Assembly: GCA_910591455.2 (NCBI GenBank)
Contig: OU342815.1
Location: 16,943,806 to 17,007,805 of the forward strand
Reading direction: 5' to 3'
Source: Pholis gunnellus
Lineage: Eukaryota; Chordata; Actinopteri; Perciformes; Pholidae
Length of the DNA stretch: 64,000 nucleotides
Shown: piece by piece, positions 50,101-63,208 of the stretch
How the letters are laid out: every line of letters starts with the position of its first letter
How positions within the stretch are numbered: position 1 is the first letter of the stretch
The notes under the pieces: generated by a model
What the model was told of the DNA's origin: nothing
Database searches by the model: none
Seen by the model: only the letters and a program-made list of their open reading frames with translations
Translations under genes and position numbers: made by a program

Positions 50101-51932
50101 ATGGTGAGAATGGCAGCCCCAGAGGGGGTGGGGCTCAGTATTTTGTTCAGACAATTCACAAGGGTGGATGTTTGTGATGCAAGGCTGTCTTTTCTTAAAG
50201 GAAAACCTCTTTGACTTGAAGAAATGTGGCTAGTTTGCATCCATTAATGCCAACACATATGTGGCTTTACACAGCAAATTAATTTAGCATGGATGAGCTC
50301 TGTTATGCAGGGATCAGAAATGTTGAAATAAGAGGGCACTGGGCTGGTGGAACATACTGTAGCAGGCTCAGTCTCAATGGTGTTTCTTCTTTTCCTCATT
50401 GTCTTGAGGCTTGAGGTTAAGTTCAGGTTCAGTTCTAATACATTTAGAAATGTGAAACTGTTATATCTTCTCTATTCTGCACCCCCAATGCCTCAATGTA
50501 ATATCTTCTTATCTCACAGCAGTGTTTACAAGCATACTCTGCAAAGATGTCACAGAGGGCAAAACGTGGAATAACCTGCTTTATACTTTCAGAAGGGAGC
50601 TGTTTGCTTTGTTGTTGGTTTTTGCTTGGGTCTGTCGTCTGTCAGATCAGTGCATCGTGAAAGTTTGCTCCGTGTGCTGCAGCTTCGAGAAGTGTTGCTT
50701 GTCCAAACAAGACGGTAAAAGTGGAGTTCAAATGGAGTTTGAAAACCATATAGAAAGCCAAGGTTAGCCCTCGTATTGTCAATACATGGGCTTATATTTG
50801 ACGTCTAAATCGATGAGCAGCCAGGCTGTGCACACCTCTGATAATGATAGAGGTGTGTGGGTAAATTATTATGGTGTCAATGTCTGACCAAAGAAATAAT
50901 TCCTGGGTAGTGGGCGGAATCTACTCAACAGTCTGTTCAACCTGCAATCAAATGCCTCAAGGGAACACTTTGATTTTATTAGTCTTTCTCACTGGTTTGT
51001 CATTCATTTTCCGAGGTGTTCATACCACCACCAGAATACAACTCTGGAGGAACCACTTAATCTGTGTCATTTGGGTGTTTCATTGCTCTAAAAAAAAATA
51101 TATGCCAAACACAAAGATAGTAGATATCAGCTCCAAGCAAACATCAGTCCAACATGAGCAGTCTTTAAAATGTCAACACAGGTCGAACTCTATCTTCAGT
51201 GCCCTCGGCTCTCTTAGGAGGATGACTGAGGCCATCGCCAACGGGGTGTCACTTTGTGAGAGCACCACGGGGATGACAGATGGATGCGGGTGCTCTGGCT
51301 CCACCCTGCTGGCCACCCATCCGCTGTGATGGATGCAGGACTGAGTGAAGCACAGGGCCTTTGTATTTCATTTGCTCACCACTGTTCACTTCTCCTATTG
51401 ATTTGGGGATGTGCTGGTGACAGGCAGTGGGATACTGTGTGTGTGTGTGTGTGTGTAGGTGTGTGAAGAGTAATGTGGGTTACATTTTACTTGTTTTACA
51501 ATGATGAATCAGTCCCTAAAGAGCAGTGACAAACAACCAGATATCTAAATTAATGCATCCTACTTACAAGTCAAATGATAAGCAGCACACTCTGGTACAA
51601 ACAAATCATCTAATAGAAAACTATAGAAGCGTGTGTGTTAAAAAGTCTAGTTTCTCTTGTGTAGCAAATGGGCTACAACCGCATTTCATTGTGCATCCCT
51701 GTGTTGCATAATGAAAATAAATTATCCTTGAAATCCTTGAATATGGAGATTACTAATCAGCTGATCGCCACACAGCTGTGAATGGACCAGTGATTGTGAA
51801 GCATGCATGAAACAGATGATGCCAGTCAGCTATAGCAAGTGCAACCTCAGTGTACTGTCTGAACCGACACTATGCTCCATCTGCCGTACAGGTCTGGGTG
51901 TGAATGATAAAGATTATAATGATAATTTACTG

Positions 51933-51954
51933 AAATATCAGACGTCTGATATTT
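51933..51954. repeat. 22-bp perfect palindrome without spacer
   Basis: aaatatcagac followed directly by its complement gtctgatattt, centred on ACGT. Outside it the symmetry continues for ctg/cag with a one-base slip. Intron 2. Confidence 0.9.
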
Positions 51955-52868
51955 TCAGTCAGCTTCTTTCAGAATTTTTATTTCTGCATCCCTCCAGCAA
52001 ACCCTCATAATTATAGATTGCAATTATTAGTAATTGTAGTAATTGTATTAGTAAATGTGTAGCCTCCTCCAGATGTTAGAATATAAATATAAAGCCAACC
52101 TAATGGGTTGATCTAACTCCAAAGGAAAGTGTTTCAAAATTGACAATATACAGTTCTCAATCATTTTACAGCAACCTAACAAACTGACTGCTATAAGGAG
52201 AAATACAAAGCAAAGAGATAAAACTGATTACAAAGTTAGGGTTCAAACTAAACATTAATGTTACTGGCTCTGTACTCACAATGAGTAGTTCCACCCGCAG
52301 GCTGTAATATGGAAAATAGGCGGTTCATTCCTTTTGTTATGGTGTCAATATTAGGGATTTTCTGACATGTTCAATATTGTTATGCAGGTTCTGTCCAGTG
52401 TCCAACGATGTCAGTATTCCTCATTGGCACACCTTTACTTATTGAATTGGAAGTCCGAAACACAGTGGAAATCTATTTCCATAATTCCCCAATCAAAGTA
52501 TTGATTGTCTTGTCGGCACTGTTAGACACAATGAGTTTAGCCCCACGTGTCTCTAATGAGCCCTCTATAGACCAACTTCTGAAACACACACACACACACA
52601 TTTGTGATGAAATGCACACACAAGGGCATAGATTTTTGGGCAAATAATGGTGTAATGCTTATGACTATTGAGAATGATTTATATTAAGCTTGTACTTGAA
52701 AACAACTTTGGCTTTGTCTGTCTATAATGTGAGACTTTAATATTAAAATATATCAGATATCCTGTTTGTAATTGTTCAGCCTTGCAGAGAGTATTTAAGT
52801 ATAACATTTACAATTCCAATTAAACACTGGGATTGTAAAATACTTTTCATTCTAGTTTATGTTATTTG

Positions 52869-52909
52869 GTGAGTGAGTGAGTGTGTGAGTGTGAGTGAGT
52901 TAGTTAGTT
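52869..52909 (+). repeat. (GTGA)n tract
   Basis: gtgagtgagtgagtgtgtga followed by further gtga/gtta units in intron 2. Confidence 0.85.
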
Positions 52910-53252
52910 TGGAGGTAATAAAGTGGTTTTATATTTTAATGTTCCCGATAGTCTCTGAGAGTAAATCACATTAAATGGTTGGTGAAGGGGTGGGTGCTCT
53001 GTGATTTTATTCACTCTCTCTAACGGTTCCAAATTTCCAGCCAGTGATTGTTAATATTCACAAGTCATAAAAATGCTGGAAGAACACATTTAACTTTGCA
53101 TTTGCCTTTTTTTTCTTACTTTTTCCCACTCCATTCTAGTTGTTTTACTTTCTTTTTATTGTTTGTTCTTTTCTCATAAAGTCAAAGAGCTGACATCAAG
53201 TTCCCCTGTGAGCAAAGACTCCTCATCCATCTCCCTCATTTCTATTGCTATC

Positions 53253-53387
53253 GTGTGTGTGTGTGTGTGTGTGTGAGGTGGAGGCGGAGGTTTTTCATCC
53301 ATCACTGAGGGAGGCTCTGGGATTAAATAAAAATCTCTCAATCCCAGTGTCAGTGGCATCGCACGCACGCACACACACACACACACA
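53253..53387. repeat. GT tract and AC tract, inverted pair
   Basis: (GT)n at 53253-53275 and (CA)n at 53370-53387 face each other across about 95 nt, giving 18-bp complementary arms in intron 2. Confidence 0.85.
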
Positions 53388-54423
53388 GTTCAGCAAGATG
53401 CATGCTTGTGTGTAAGAGACAAAGTGTATGGGGCAAGAGAGAGACAGGGAGGGCATCAGATATGAGACAATCAGAAAGACATGGGAATAAAAAGGGGAAA
53501 AGTAGAGAAAGATGGAGGAATAATGGAGCGATAGATTAGAGAGATACAAAGAAAGACAGAAGCAGAGGAAAATAATACACAGGGAATGTTACAACAGAGA
53601 AAAGAGAGGAAAATTGTTTTGAAACCGTTGGAAGAAAAGCTATTAATTGCTGGATATTAAAGAATGCGCACTATGGAGAAATAACAAGTCACCCTAAAAA
53701 CAATATGCAATACTTCCTGTTCAAATAAGAACACATTAAAATGTCCTGAATAGACTCAGACCCTTCAGATTAAGTGATCACTTTCTGCCAGAGTATTAAG
53801 TGCACCATGTCTAAGTTGCCTTTAGACGTGTGTTAACGTACCATTGATGGGATTGAGTGTGTATTCAGAGTTTCACACGGCAGTGTGGCATGTTGGTAGT
53901 GCTAAGTGGCATCTTTTCCCAGACAAACTGTAATGTGATATATAGTTATAATTTAATCAGCCGACTGTGAAGCTAATGGCAAAAAGGACAAGAGAGATAA
54001 ATGACCCCACAGGGGTGAGTCCAGCAGAGGGAGTGATTCACGTTGTTTTAGAGTTAATTAGTTTGTCCTCACATTGATGAAGTAAAACACAGCAGGCGTT
54101 TTATTTTCTGTGTGTCAAGTTGTGTCAAAGATGGCGAAAAATAATTGCTTTTCAGTGTTTTGTGTAGAAATGTTGTCTGGAGGAGGGAAAGAAAGCACAA
54201 AAAGATAAACAAAAAAGATGGATAGTGGGAATGATCTGAAGAGAGAAAGTAGCTAAGGATGTTCATGTTTGCTAGTTTTTAGTTTTTTTCTTCTCTCCCT
54301 GGTCTTTATTTTTGCTTTAATTGAGAGAGGAAGCCAGGGAAAAACACACCTGCTCCCAACTCCACTGACTGTGTGGGTGACCACAGCAGGAGCATGTTTT
54401 GTTCTAAGAGAAGCAGGTGAGGC

Positions 54424-54449
54424 TGCAGGACACTGTGTAGTGTCCTGCA
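54424..54449. repeat. GC-rich 11-bp inverted repeat, 4-nt loop
   Basis: tgcaggacact (54424-54434), loop gtgt, agtgtcctgca (54439-54449). Intron 2. Confidence 0.9.
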
Positions 54450-55249
54450 ATCCCCGGTGATGACAAAAGAAAATGAAATTATAAATATTTATACAGATCA
54501 AGTCTCCTGTGGCCCAAATGAACACCTGTGATTTGACTGTATTCGTCTTTCACACCAACAATATACAATATGCAGTGTCCTTGTTTCCCATAGGACATTT
54601 GTAATTCCTCCCTAAAACTGCTGTGGGGCCGAGTAAATTCCAGCCACCGGATGAAAAGGTGTACTGTATTTATTTTCATTGTTCATTATTCAGGCACACA
54701 GATAGCTCAAATATTTTTCGGGACAATTCAGTATCCCAATGTCCAAATGTTTATTGTAATTAAATCAAATGTATATCACAACACAAGTGCACACGGTTGT
54801 ATGTGTGTCAGTGAATTGGGGGATTTTAGTTCATACTTCGCATGCATAGACACATAGTTTCATCGTATCAATAAAACAGCTCTCAGTTGCATTTCCAGTG
54901 GCCACTTGCACCACTAAACTGAAAAAAGTAGAATCTCCTAAATAAGAAAAAGAACTAACTGTCTTGCTTCCTACAGTGGGTATTACACTTAGTGTGTGTA
55001 TATGTATGTGTGTTAGCCAAATCTGTAAAGATTTTAACATTTTTATACAATGAGCACGCACGTCTCCTGCCAGTCTGATAGTACACCTTTAAAAGCTCCT
55101 TAACCTAGCCCACTGGTTCCATTCAGTAATAGGCCTGATTATTAAGTCATTTTTTAATAGTAGGTCATAACACACTCTAATATGCACAGAGCGACATTTG
55201 ACTTTTAAATTGTGTTTAATTCTTTTCCTTTTTTCTTTCTCTTTTTTTT

Positions 55250-55700
55250 AAGACCCAACCAAGTGGAACGCTAGGAGCCGCTAAATGTTTAATTTCAATC
55301 GAGGACGAGTGGAGCGGGTTATGACACTGTATTTAAAAGTGCTGTTCTCCATAGGGCTCCAGGTTTCACAGTTTAAATAAAAGGGAGCTCATCTCCGGGC
55401 GAGTGGCCAGTAAAATGACTGGCTCTCTTTCATGTGCGAGAGTGATGGGCTATAAGGGCGTTGGTCTCAGGCTGCAATCAATCAGCCACGTTTTCTGACC
55501 GTTTTCAATTATGCATGTTCAGGCTGGATGGCAAGTCATTGAGGTGGCTTCACTTAAAGTTTTCTACTTTGAAAAAGAAGTTCTTATTCAGATGACACAT
55601 CAGGGCTACACACACAATAAAGTGGCGAAGGTCCTGTCAGGTTGGTGATTTCAAAGGGACTTCAGGCTTTGGCCCCAAAGGCGTGATGCTGTCGCTGAGA
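55250..55700. promoter_or_regulatory. Candidate conserved noncoding element in intron 2
   Basis: No simple repeats, no transposon hallmarks, balanced composition. Contains ctaaatgtttaatttcaatc, gcaatcaatcagccac and ttcaattatgcatgttca, which are homeodomain/Pou-like AT motifs embedded in mixed sequence. Function is inferred only from texture. Confidence 0.2.
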
Positions 55701-58700
55701 CGACCCTTATGTTTTGAAGTCAATTAAGAGGAAATCAATTTCATCGCTTGTCAGACAACTTGGAAAAAAACTCAATTTCTAGCTCTTGTAAACATAAAGC
55801 AGCAGAGTGACTTATTTAAAAGTGCTGACACCACAAAGCTGCTTGACATTATCAGCCAGCTGACAAGATGTGGAAGTCTTGGAGGCCTTTAGATCATCTG
55901 TGAGTGGTATTTAGTTGGGGATTCGAGTAGCAATATGCTCCTATCACCGAGGATTGTTTTCCCCCTTAGGGACAAACCACACTAATATCTCTGTCTCTAT
56001 CTCTCTGTCTCTGGCCACAGTCTATCTACACTGTCGTTTGAGCTCATTTAATTGCCTCCTAACTTTAGTAATTCTCTTGTATCTCCTGATGAAACACACA
56101 TACCTCCATGCATGCTTTACACGTTTTATATTTCATCTCTTTCTTTATCTCCTGCTTTCCATCTTCTCTTTCTCAATTTAACACAACTTTCACACACTAC
56201 TTTCTTACTAAAGAAACGTTGTCCAATATGAGGAATGTTTTCAGTCTTCATCAAGATATTAGAACTCCAATCCCTTTAGTACAGAAACCAGCCTTGATAC
56301 ATACATATAAAATGTCCTGAGAAGAAAGGCTGAAGGCTGAAGGCTATGTCTGCCTTTGCTACGTGATCGCACACAAACACAGTTCTGTAACAGCCATTTC
56401 TTTCTCAGTTCTGTAACAGTCACTACTAATAGGCAATAGACTGGGGTTCCTTGGATTGCTTGGTTGCCCTTTAGCAACCATTATAGGAACATAAACTTTA
56501 ATGAAGACACTTGACACCACTCTTCACTTTTATGTCAGTCAAGCACCATAAACAGAATTTAAAACTGAAAACATGTATTGTATTTGGTGTCGACAAATTC
56601 TGGAAAATGTACAGAAATTCAAACATTATTGATCATCTGGCTTATTAAACATGAAGTGTCATCCCTTCTTTATCTCTTCGAGCTTGAAGCCATTGATACA
56701 CAATATGTCTTGTAGAAAGACCTTTATCGCCGATCTCAGTGTGTTTGTGTGTTCAACAAAGACTAGCTTGTTTTTGCTTTCATACATTTAAATGAATTAT
56801 TGATTCCCAAGCTATGTCTCCAGTGTAGAAGTGTCAAATATTTTCTTTTTTAAACCAAGACAAGGTGTTGTCCTGTATAATCTCAATTCCTTCAGTAACG
56901 CTTCTAAACTGTAGCGCTTACTATCGTTAAAAGAAAGCGTTGGCGCACAAGGGTGCATCTTTCTTCCTACAAACACCTCTGCAGGTCAACAGCTGACTAA
57001 GTGGTCAAATCAGATTGAAAAGGCCTGAAACGTGGATTGAATCACTATGTTTGAACGCTTGTGCAAGTTCCATGGCCAGACCAAGCTGAGCATCTGTGTA
57101 ATAAATCGTTTAAGTATTTGGTTAAGTATGTATGTAGATGGTAGTGAGATAAGCATTAAGGTTATAGATACATTGGTAGGTCAATGTGTTCATTTGGATT
57201 TAGAGGTTTGAGGTTTGTAATTTAAAAAAGGCGAAACCCAAAACACGATGTTGCCATCTTTCTGAGCTCAGCCGCCTGTTACAACATAGAGGCCGACCTC
57301 TGGTGGCCGGACTGTGCTCTACCATATATCACATCAATACAAACTAATAGAAAGTTCAGCGGTATTGAAAATCATTCTGCCCCAATACCAAAATACTGTC
57401 CAAGCCTAGCCGGCGTTAGCTTCATATATACAGTAAAGACACGGCAGTGGTTTTAATTCTCACATCTAACTCTCGGTAGGAAAGTGAATACATTTATATA
57501 CCTCCCAAAATGCGGAACTATTCCTTAAATAAAATAAACTGACATACAGTATTTACAGTAAAGCAAGGCAAATATGTAGGTAGATATATACTTATTGGTT
57601 GAATAAATATAATCTGATTATGAATAAACAGATTTTGCTCAAATCTAAATACTTATCACCCACTGTTTATGCTTTTAATGTGGAAAGCTGGACACAATAG
57701 ATCGACAATCTGTGATAATGTTCCTTCTTTGCTGCAAAGTTAACAGAGGTGAATTTCCCTCATCTTTTGGCTTTTAATTACACATTAAGCATTTTTTACC
57801 TGGATTTACTGCGGTTCTTTTGTATGCCCAAAAAAATCCATTGTGAATAGCCTCACAGGTGATGGGCAATATCACATCTAATCAAAATCTATTTGATTGA
57901 CTGTAATTCTACAATTACACCTTGAGGGAAGAGCAGATTAAAGCCCGTCGTCCTTGGATGATTGAATTAGAACATGTTATTAAAAAGGATAATGAGTATG
58001 TGAAAGCAAACATTTGGCTTTGATTACTACTCTCATCAAGAGGTAATATTTAGCTAAGTGCAAAACAGCTTATTAAATGCACGAGCTTATCAGGCAAATA
58101 GTATTGGTAAATTAACCAGCAGCTCTATTGCAACTCTCTGGACTGTGTTTGCCTATAAAGGAGTTGTTTTCCAGCCGTGAATTAGAATGGGTCTCCTCTC
58201 TTAGACCGGAGAATGGGGACATAAAGTGTGTGTTTGTGTATGTGTGTTAAAGTCAGTTCACTTTTTAAACACAAAATGATCGTTATGTTGATCGGTAATT
58301 AATAGCTTCATTGTTGGACTTCCTCACCTAACCTCCCACTTGCATCTATTTCTCGTCTGTTTGAAAGCGTGTTGACTGTAGTGTTTGACTCATACCAGAA
58401 GACGGTGTGCTACTGTGGCTGAAGTAATAGTAGGAGTAGTAATAGTTTAAAATCATACCCACACCATATAAAGATGAAGCAAAATGGTTTGGAAATCAGT
58501 TTAAATATAAAGCCAGACACACACACACAAAGGCAAGCGCTGCAGCTTGGTGAGGGTCCAATGCTGCATTGTAAGCGGAGTGATTTGAGAGCCCCTTTTC
58601 CCAGGAAAGTAATTTCATTCTTGGAGGTCGGTGTTGGGTGGTTTTGGGGTCGCCCATGTAGCCGGGACCAGGGGGCTAAAAACCCCTATTAACTTCTCTC

Positions 58701-59605
58701 CCATCAACATGGGGGACAGGTAACCTCATGACCCTGCAAAGCTGCCATACGCCCTGATCATGTGACCTGGGAGTTGCAGAGCTGATGACTGGGCAGCTGG
58801 AGTCAGACTTTTTTTTGTTGAGTGTAATATTCTCTCTGTTGATTATTTCAAATGTCTCGCCTACTAAATGTCTGACTTGATATGATTAAAATGTTCATGC
58901 TTTTTTGAGTTTTACTTGACCAACATTCCACTGTGTTTTAAACGTATTTGAAAAAATAAATGGTGTGAATATTCATTGAATACCAATGTCTCATCTAATC
59001 TATTCTAATTGTCCTAACATAGAGATATTAACAATATAAGTTGCTTTGGGTACTTAAAAAAACTATTCTCGAAAACAAGGAACCCTACTTAAAATGGTAC
59101 GGTCCGAGTTACATCTGCTAAAAAGTCCATTCATTTCCTGTTTGGCAGTTTGGACCCATGACCAGCTGGTAATATGGATGTGAGCTCATTCAGCAAAGTT
59201 GTTGATTGACGTTACATATATCCAATACATGCATATGAATGGAATGATATTAATTAAGAATTTAGTTGACAGAAATCACTTGTTAGCCGGTTTGCATGCT
59301 GTCCCCACTTGTGTTTACTATGCTGACACAACTCAGCCTCAGAGGCTCATGCTGCTCAATTTAGCAACACAAATAGGACTCGGTACCGATCTGTTGTTTC
59401 GGCAGGATGGATTAAAAAATAGAACTGCAGAAACTAGAATGTTAGTTGGGTAGGCTTGGTTAGACACAAAAAACAGTTTTAGAGAAAAGGCCTGGTTTGG
59501 TTTAAGAACTATGTAGATACTGTCAGAGAACTTTTGTGGTTTGGTTGGTTAAAATTAAAAGCCAACATTAAAGGAGCTTTGTCATCATGGTTACAGTTAT
59601 AAATT

Positions 59606-59665
59606 CAAAATGAACAGCAGTCTCCTGTGATAAGGTCCAATGTTTTGTTGACCTATCCAGCCACC
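59606..59665 (+). repeat. Module A copy of the composite repeat (diverged)
   Basis: aaaatgaacagcagtctcct, then gataaggtccaatgttttgt and tgacctatccagcc, aligning with 19551-19610. The preceding 59450-59580 shows the ggcttggttagac / ggtttggtttaag block seen in degraded form at 19430-19480. Confidence 0.45.
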
Positions 59666-60100
59666 CTGATCAACAACGTAATTCTTCTTGGGAGGACAGT
59701 CTCAATTTAATTCTCAATTAAATTTCCAGCCCACATATCACCTTTACACAAGGTGTCCCATAGTAGGTAGAAATAGGCAGATTGCAATTCAATTTGCTGA
59801 TCACATTCGTCCTCTAAAAGGGATGAACCTTCAGGATTTCAATGACCCCATGGCATTTTTTTAAGTGCCACAATCAGGACAAAATTTAAATTTAAAACCT
59901 TACTAGTAAAAACAACAGAGTGTTCTTCATTCTGGCCAGCACATTTATATTGACAGACTTGCCTGTTGGGGCCACCACAGGGACTTGATACTTTCGGTCT
60001 TATCATTTAATTACTATTGATTGATTAATTAATTACGATTCTTTGCTTTTCCCTCTTCTTTCATCTTCTACCCCCCATTCACTTCTTATTTCCTGTTTAG

Positions 60101-60764
60101 TGGGACGCCATCACGGAGATGGACGAGCACAACCGGCCCATCCATACTTTCCAGGTTTGCAACGTGATGGAGCCCAACCAGAACAACTGGCTTCGCTCCA
60201 ACTGGATCTCCCGGCAGGCTGCCCAAAAGATCTACGTGGAGCTTCGCTTCACCCTGCGTGACTGCAACTCCATCCCTTGGGTGTCTGGTACCTGCAAGGA
60301 GACTTTCAATCTCTTCTACCATGAGACTGATGAGGCTCACGCTGTCAAATTCAAGCCCCCACAGTACACCAAGATAGACACCATCGCTGCCGATGAAAGC
60401 TTCACTCAGATGGACCTCGGAGATCGCATCCTTAAGCTCAACACAGAGGTGCGCGAGGTGGGACCCATGACCAGAAAGGGCTTCTATCTGGCATTTCAAG
60501 ACATCGGTGCCTGCATTGCCTTGGTTTCAGTGAGGGTTTACTATAAGAAATGTCCGTTCACGCTGAGGAACCTGGCCTCATTTCCGGACACAGTGCCTCG
60601 TGTGGACTCTTCTTCGTTGGTCGAGGTGAGGGGGGCTTGTGTTGACCATGCTGAAGAAAGAGACACACCCAAACTGTTCTGTGGAGCTGATGGAGACTGG
60701 TTGGTGCCCTTGGGAAGATGCGTCTGCAGCGTTGCATATGAGGAGAACGACGGCTCATGTGCTG
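60101..60764 (+). CDS. epha6: epha6 coding exon 3: ephrin-binding domain and start of Cys-rich region
   Basis: A 664-nt exon encoding residues 49-269 (221 codons plus one base). It begins WDAITEMDEHNRPIHTFQVC and ends ENDGSCA. The acceptor is a long pyrimidine tract ending ctgtttag at 60100; the donor is GCTG|GTGAGT at 60765. Conserved Eph landmarks: QVCNVMEPNQNNWLRSNWI (from residue 66), FTLRDCNSIP (98-107), GTCKETFNLFY, KIDTIAADESFTQMDLGDR (139-157), KGFYLAFQDIGACIALVSVR (from 174) and YYKKCPF. Cysteines at 68, 103, 113 and 186 fit the two ligand-domain disulfides (68-186, 103-113). C199, C228, C242, C255, C257 and C268 begin the sushi/EGF-like Cys-rich region. No N-X-S/T sequon occurs in the 269 residues. 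The frame is intact, so the gene looks functional. The ligand domain binds ephrin-A at the cell surface. Confidence 0.98.
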
Positions 60765-62029
60765 GTGAGTTTTTCAACCATTCTGTCATTAATTTTGCTT
60801 TACATGCATCAATGTAGCATGTGTTAAGACTCCAGCAACTCTTGCAATACAGAGAAACGCACATTTGTTAGTGAAACTGGCTCTAGGTTTGGAGTGTGGA
60901 CCTTGTCAGTCACATGCTGCAGCTAATTGGTGTAGCTATCTCAGAAAACCAACCTCTGACTTAAGCATGTTTTTTGTCAGCATGGGTAGCCCCTGATCAG
61001 CTTTTTTCCCACTTGAAACATGTTTCATATGAGCAAACCAAACCTTCACGCTGATAGTTGTACTCTGCCATGGCCTTGAATTAATCATGTCCGACACAGA
61101 AGTGTACACAAGTGTTCATGTGGTCAGGATCTTTTGCCTAAACTCAAGTTATTTATTTAGTTAGTTATAGTTTAGTTATTTACCTTGAGTGTTCACCACA
61201 TGAAAACTGACATGAAAGGTATTCTTTATTTTACAACTTCAAACTTAGGGTTACAGTATTTTTAGTCACCTAGGAAGCTGATTTCTTCTGTCTAGTCTAT
61301 TAAATATGAATGCAGTACTATTCTTATGTTTTACTATAATGCATCCCTCACTGGCACACTTTCTGTATATTCCAGGGGTATTCAATTAAAATTCAGCGTG
61401 GTCCAGTTATAGAAAATGTCCAAATGCTATAATGTTTAATTTGCTCTATGATTTAGTGCCTTATATATGGAAGTAGCCTAGCAGTTGTATCAACATCTTT
61501 ATGTAGTCAACAACTGACTGTCAAATGAAATAAATAAAGTTAAATTGAATAATATCTCGATAATATTTATTGTCAGATTTTAAATTTAATTATAAGTATT
61601 GCTGACTCTATTAATAAATACATGTGCTGGATTAAACAAAAAAATACACAACAGAAAGCTTTTGAAAAATGTGACTCTTAAAATAAAGTCACATAGTCAG
61701 ATAGTGTCTGATATAGTGTCTGATACAGTATGTGTCAGTGACTGTCCATCTTTCTATGAGTCCCTTTTTGCTGTGCTCTCATACACAAATGATTTATAAA
61801 AGCGAGTTTATCTTTCAGCTCCTCTCTTCATTCCTTTCTGCTCCTCATCATTACCCCTCCTTCATTTTCCTCTGCTCCCCCCCGGTTATTGCTTCCTGCT
61901 AACTCTATGGAGAATAAGATCAGATCTAATGTGGGGGGATTAGAGTGTTTAGGGTCGTTAGTGTGATGGCAAAGAGCTTCGCTGATTATGTCTAAGGCTG
62001 TATTAGTGTATGTGTGCTAGGGTAGGGCA

Positions 62030-62290
62030 ATGTGTTAAAATTTTCCAAACGGCCACCGTCAGCAGAACAACCGGAAATTACTGATGTATCCACACGTGGG
62101 AGAAGTTTGCCTTCAGGGATTTCTGCTGAACAGGTTTTGTCTTAGCCCAAACCATGACCTTTACTTAACCTAACCAAGTCAAATTGTTGCCTCAACCTAA
62201 AGAGATTTCTGGCAAAAAAGACATTTCTGGTACAAAGCACTGAGGGGAAATTTCTCCCCCGTAGTGTCAGCTGGAAGATGTATCCGAGTG
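62030..62290 (-). repeat. Possible dispersed repeat fragment in intron 3
   Basis: Contains gcccaaaccatgacctttac and ttaacctaaccaagtcaa. Read on the - strand this resembles the ggttaggtaaag...tggtttgggc block of a common fish repeat, related in style to module A at 19430-19480. Boundaries are uncertain. Confidence 0.3.
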
Positions 62291-63132
62291 GCAAGTTTGT
62301 TACGTTCCTCGAGCTCTCTTTCCTTTTTTTAGTCTAGTAAATAAACAAAATGAACTCACAAAATCTCAAGAAAGGAAATATTCTTCAACCTACAGTATAT
62401 TCCTCAACAATAAGAAAAATACAACCTCTGAATTTAAGTTGATCTCTTTCGCTGAACTAAGACCGGCCTGATTGCCTTGTTAAGTCATTGAAAATAGTTT
62501 ACTCACCAAAACCATCTCTGTTAGTCTTTGTACTGTTGTAACAGTCACCAACTCTGGTTTGGTCGACATAAACCCTTAGTTTACTGAGTCAGATGTGGAA
62601 ATATGCAGGCTCTACGGGCTGTTTTCCCCTTTCGGGCCAATCGCTGATAGGCTAGCCGATATATTCATCCAATTGCCCAATCCTAGTTTGTGCACAGATG
62701 CATGCATGTCAATATATTTGCATTTAAAATGTCTTCAAAATGTGATGCATTAACACCTTTTCTATCAAACATATTTTATTCCATGACATTACTTCTGCTA
62801 CTTGTCCTTCACTGTCTTGGTCTTTTGCATACTGCAGAGACTCCAAAGAGATCCTATTTGCAAGGCTAAGATGCACCCAGCATTATCTCCGGTTATAGTG
62901 TATGCTAGAATATTTAGGGGCTTGCTGTGTGAACACAAAATACTAAACAGTGAATTTTTAAATAGTTGCTTCTTTAGTTTAGAATTCTCCCAAATGGTTG
63001 AAATTACAGAAGTATTGCTCGATGAGCATGAGCAGTGCATTAGTAAACTGTCAGAAAGTGAAACATAGTCTGGTGTTGAAGATGAAGATCCTAGAATCGG
63101 AACTCTTTCAGTGGATTTGTACTGTGTCAGTG

Positions 63133-63162
63133 TGATATATATATATATAGAGAGAGAGAAAT

Positions 63163-63203
<41 letters not shown>
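63133..63203 (+). repeat. Compound (TA)(GA)(GT) microsatellite
   Basis: tgatatatatatatata, then gagagagaga, then about 20 GT units up to 63203, in intron 3. Confidence 0.95.

Positions 63204-63208
<5 letters not shown>

Larger units (their letters stand above)
35422..60100 (+). other. epha6: epha6 intron 2 (24.7 kb, phase 0)
   Basis: GTAAGG donor at 35422 and ctgtttag acceptor ending at 60100, preceded by about 60 nt of pyrimidine-rich sequence. Content identified: a repeat with an L2/SINE-like tail (37900-38101), (GT)n at 42181-42208, (CA)n at 44062-44126, an antisense tRNA-derived SINE (44838-45008), a fish-type repeat remnant (45586-45782), a (CAGR)n tract near 47078-47111, a (GTGA)n tract at 52869-52909, a GT/AC inverted pair (53253-53387), two strong palindromes (51933-51954, 54424-54449) and a repeat copy at 59606-59665. 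The other stretches, including 38100-41900, 46300-51900 and 54500-59200, show no gene that I can support. Confidence 0.85.

Noticed and set aside
50871..51329. 152-codon + strand frame in intron 2
   Set aside because: Low-complexity-free but unrecognised; no splice-site or homology support, and ordinary length for chance in 64 kb.
60086..60499. 137-codon open frame on the - strand opposite exon 3
   Set aside because: It is the antisense shadow of the highly constrained epha6 exon 3 and matches no family.
62802..63068. 88-codon frame in intron 3 with an acidic end (ITEVLLDEHEQCISKLSES)
   Set aside because: Looks protein-like at the C-terminal half, but I recognise no family, it has no good splice or promoter context, and it may be chance or an old repeat.
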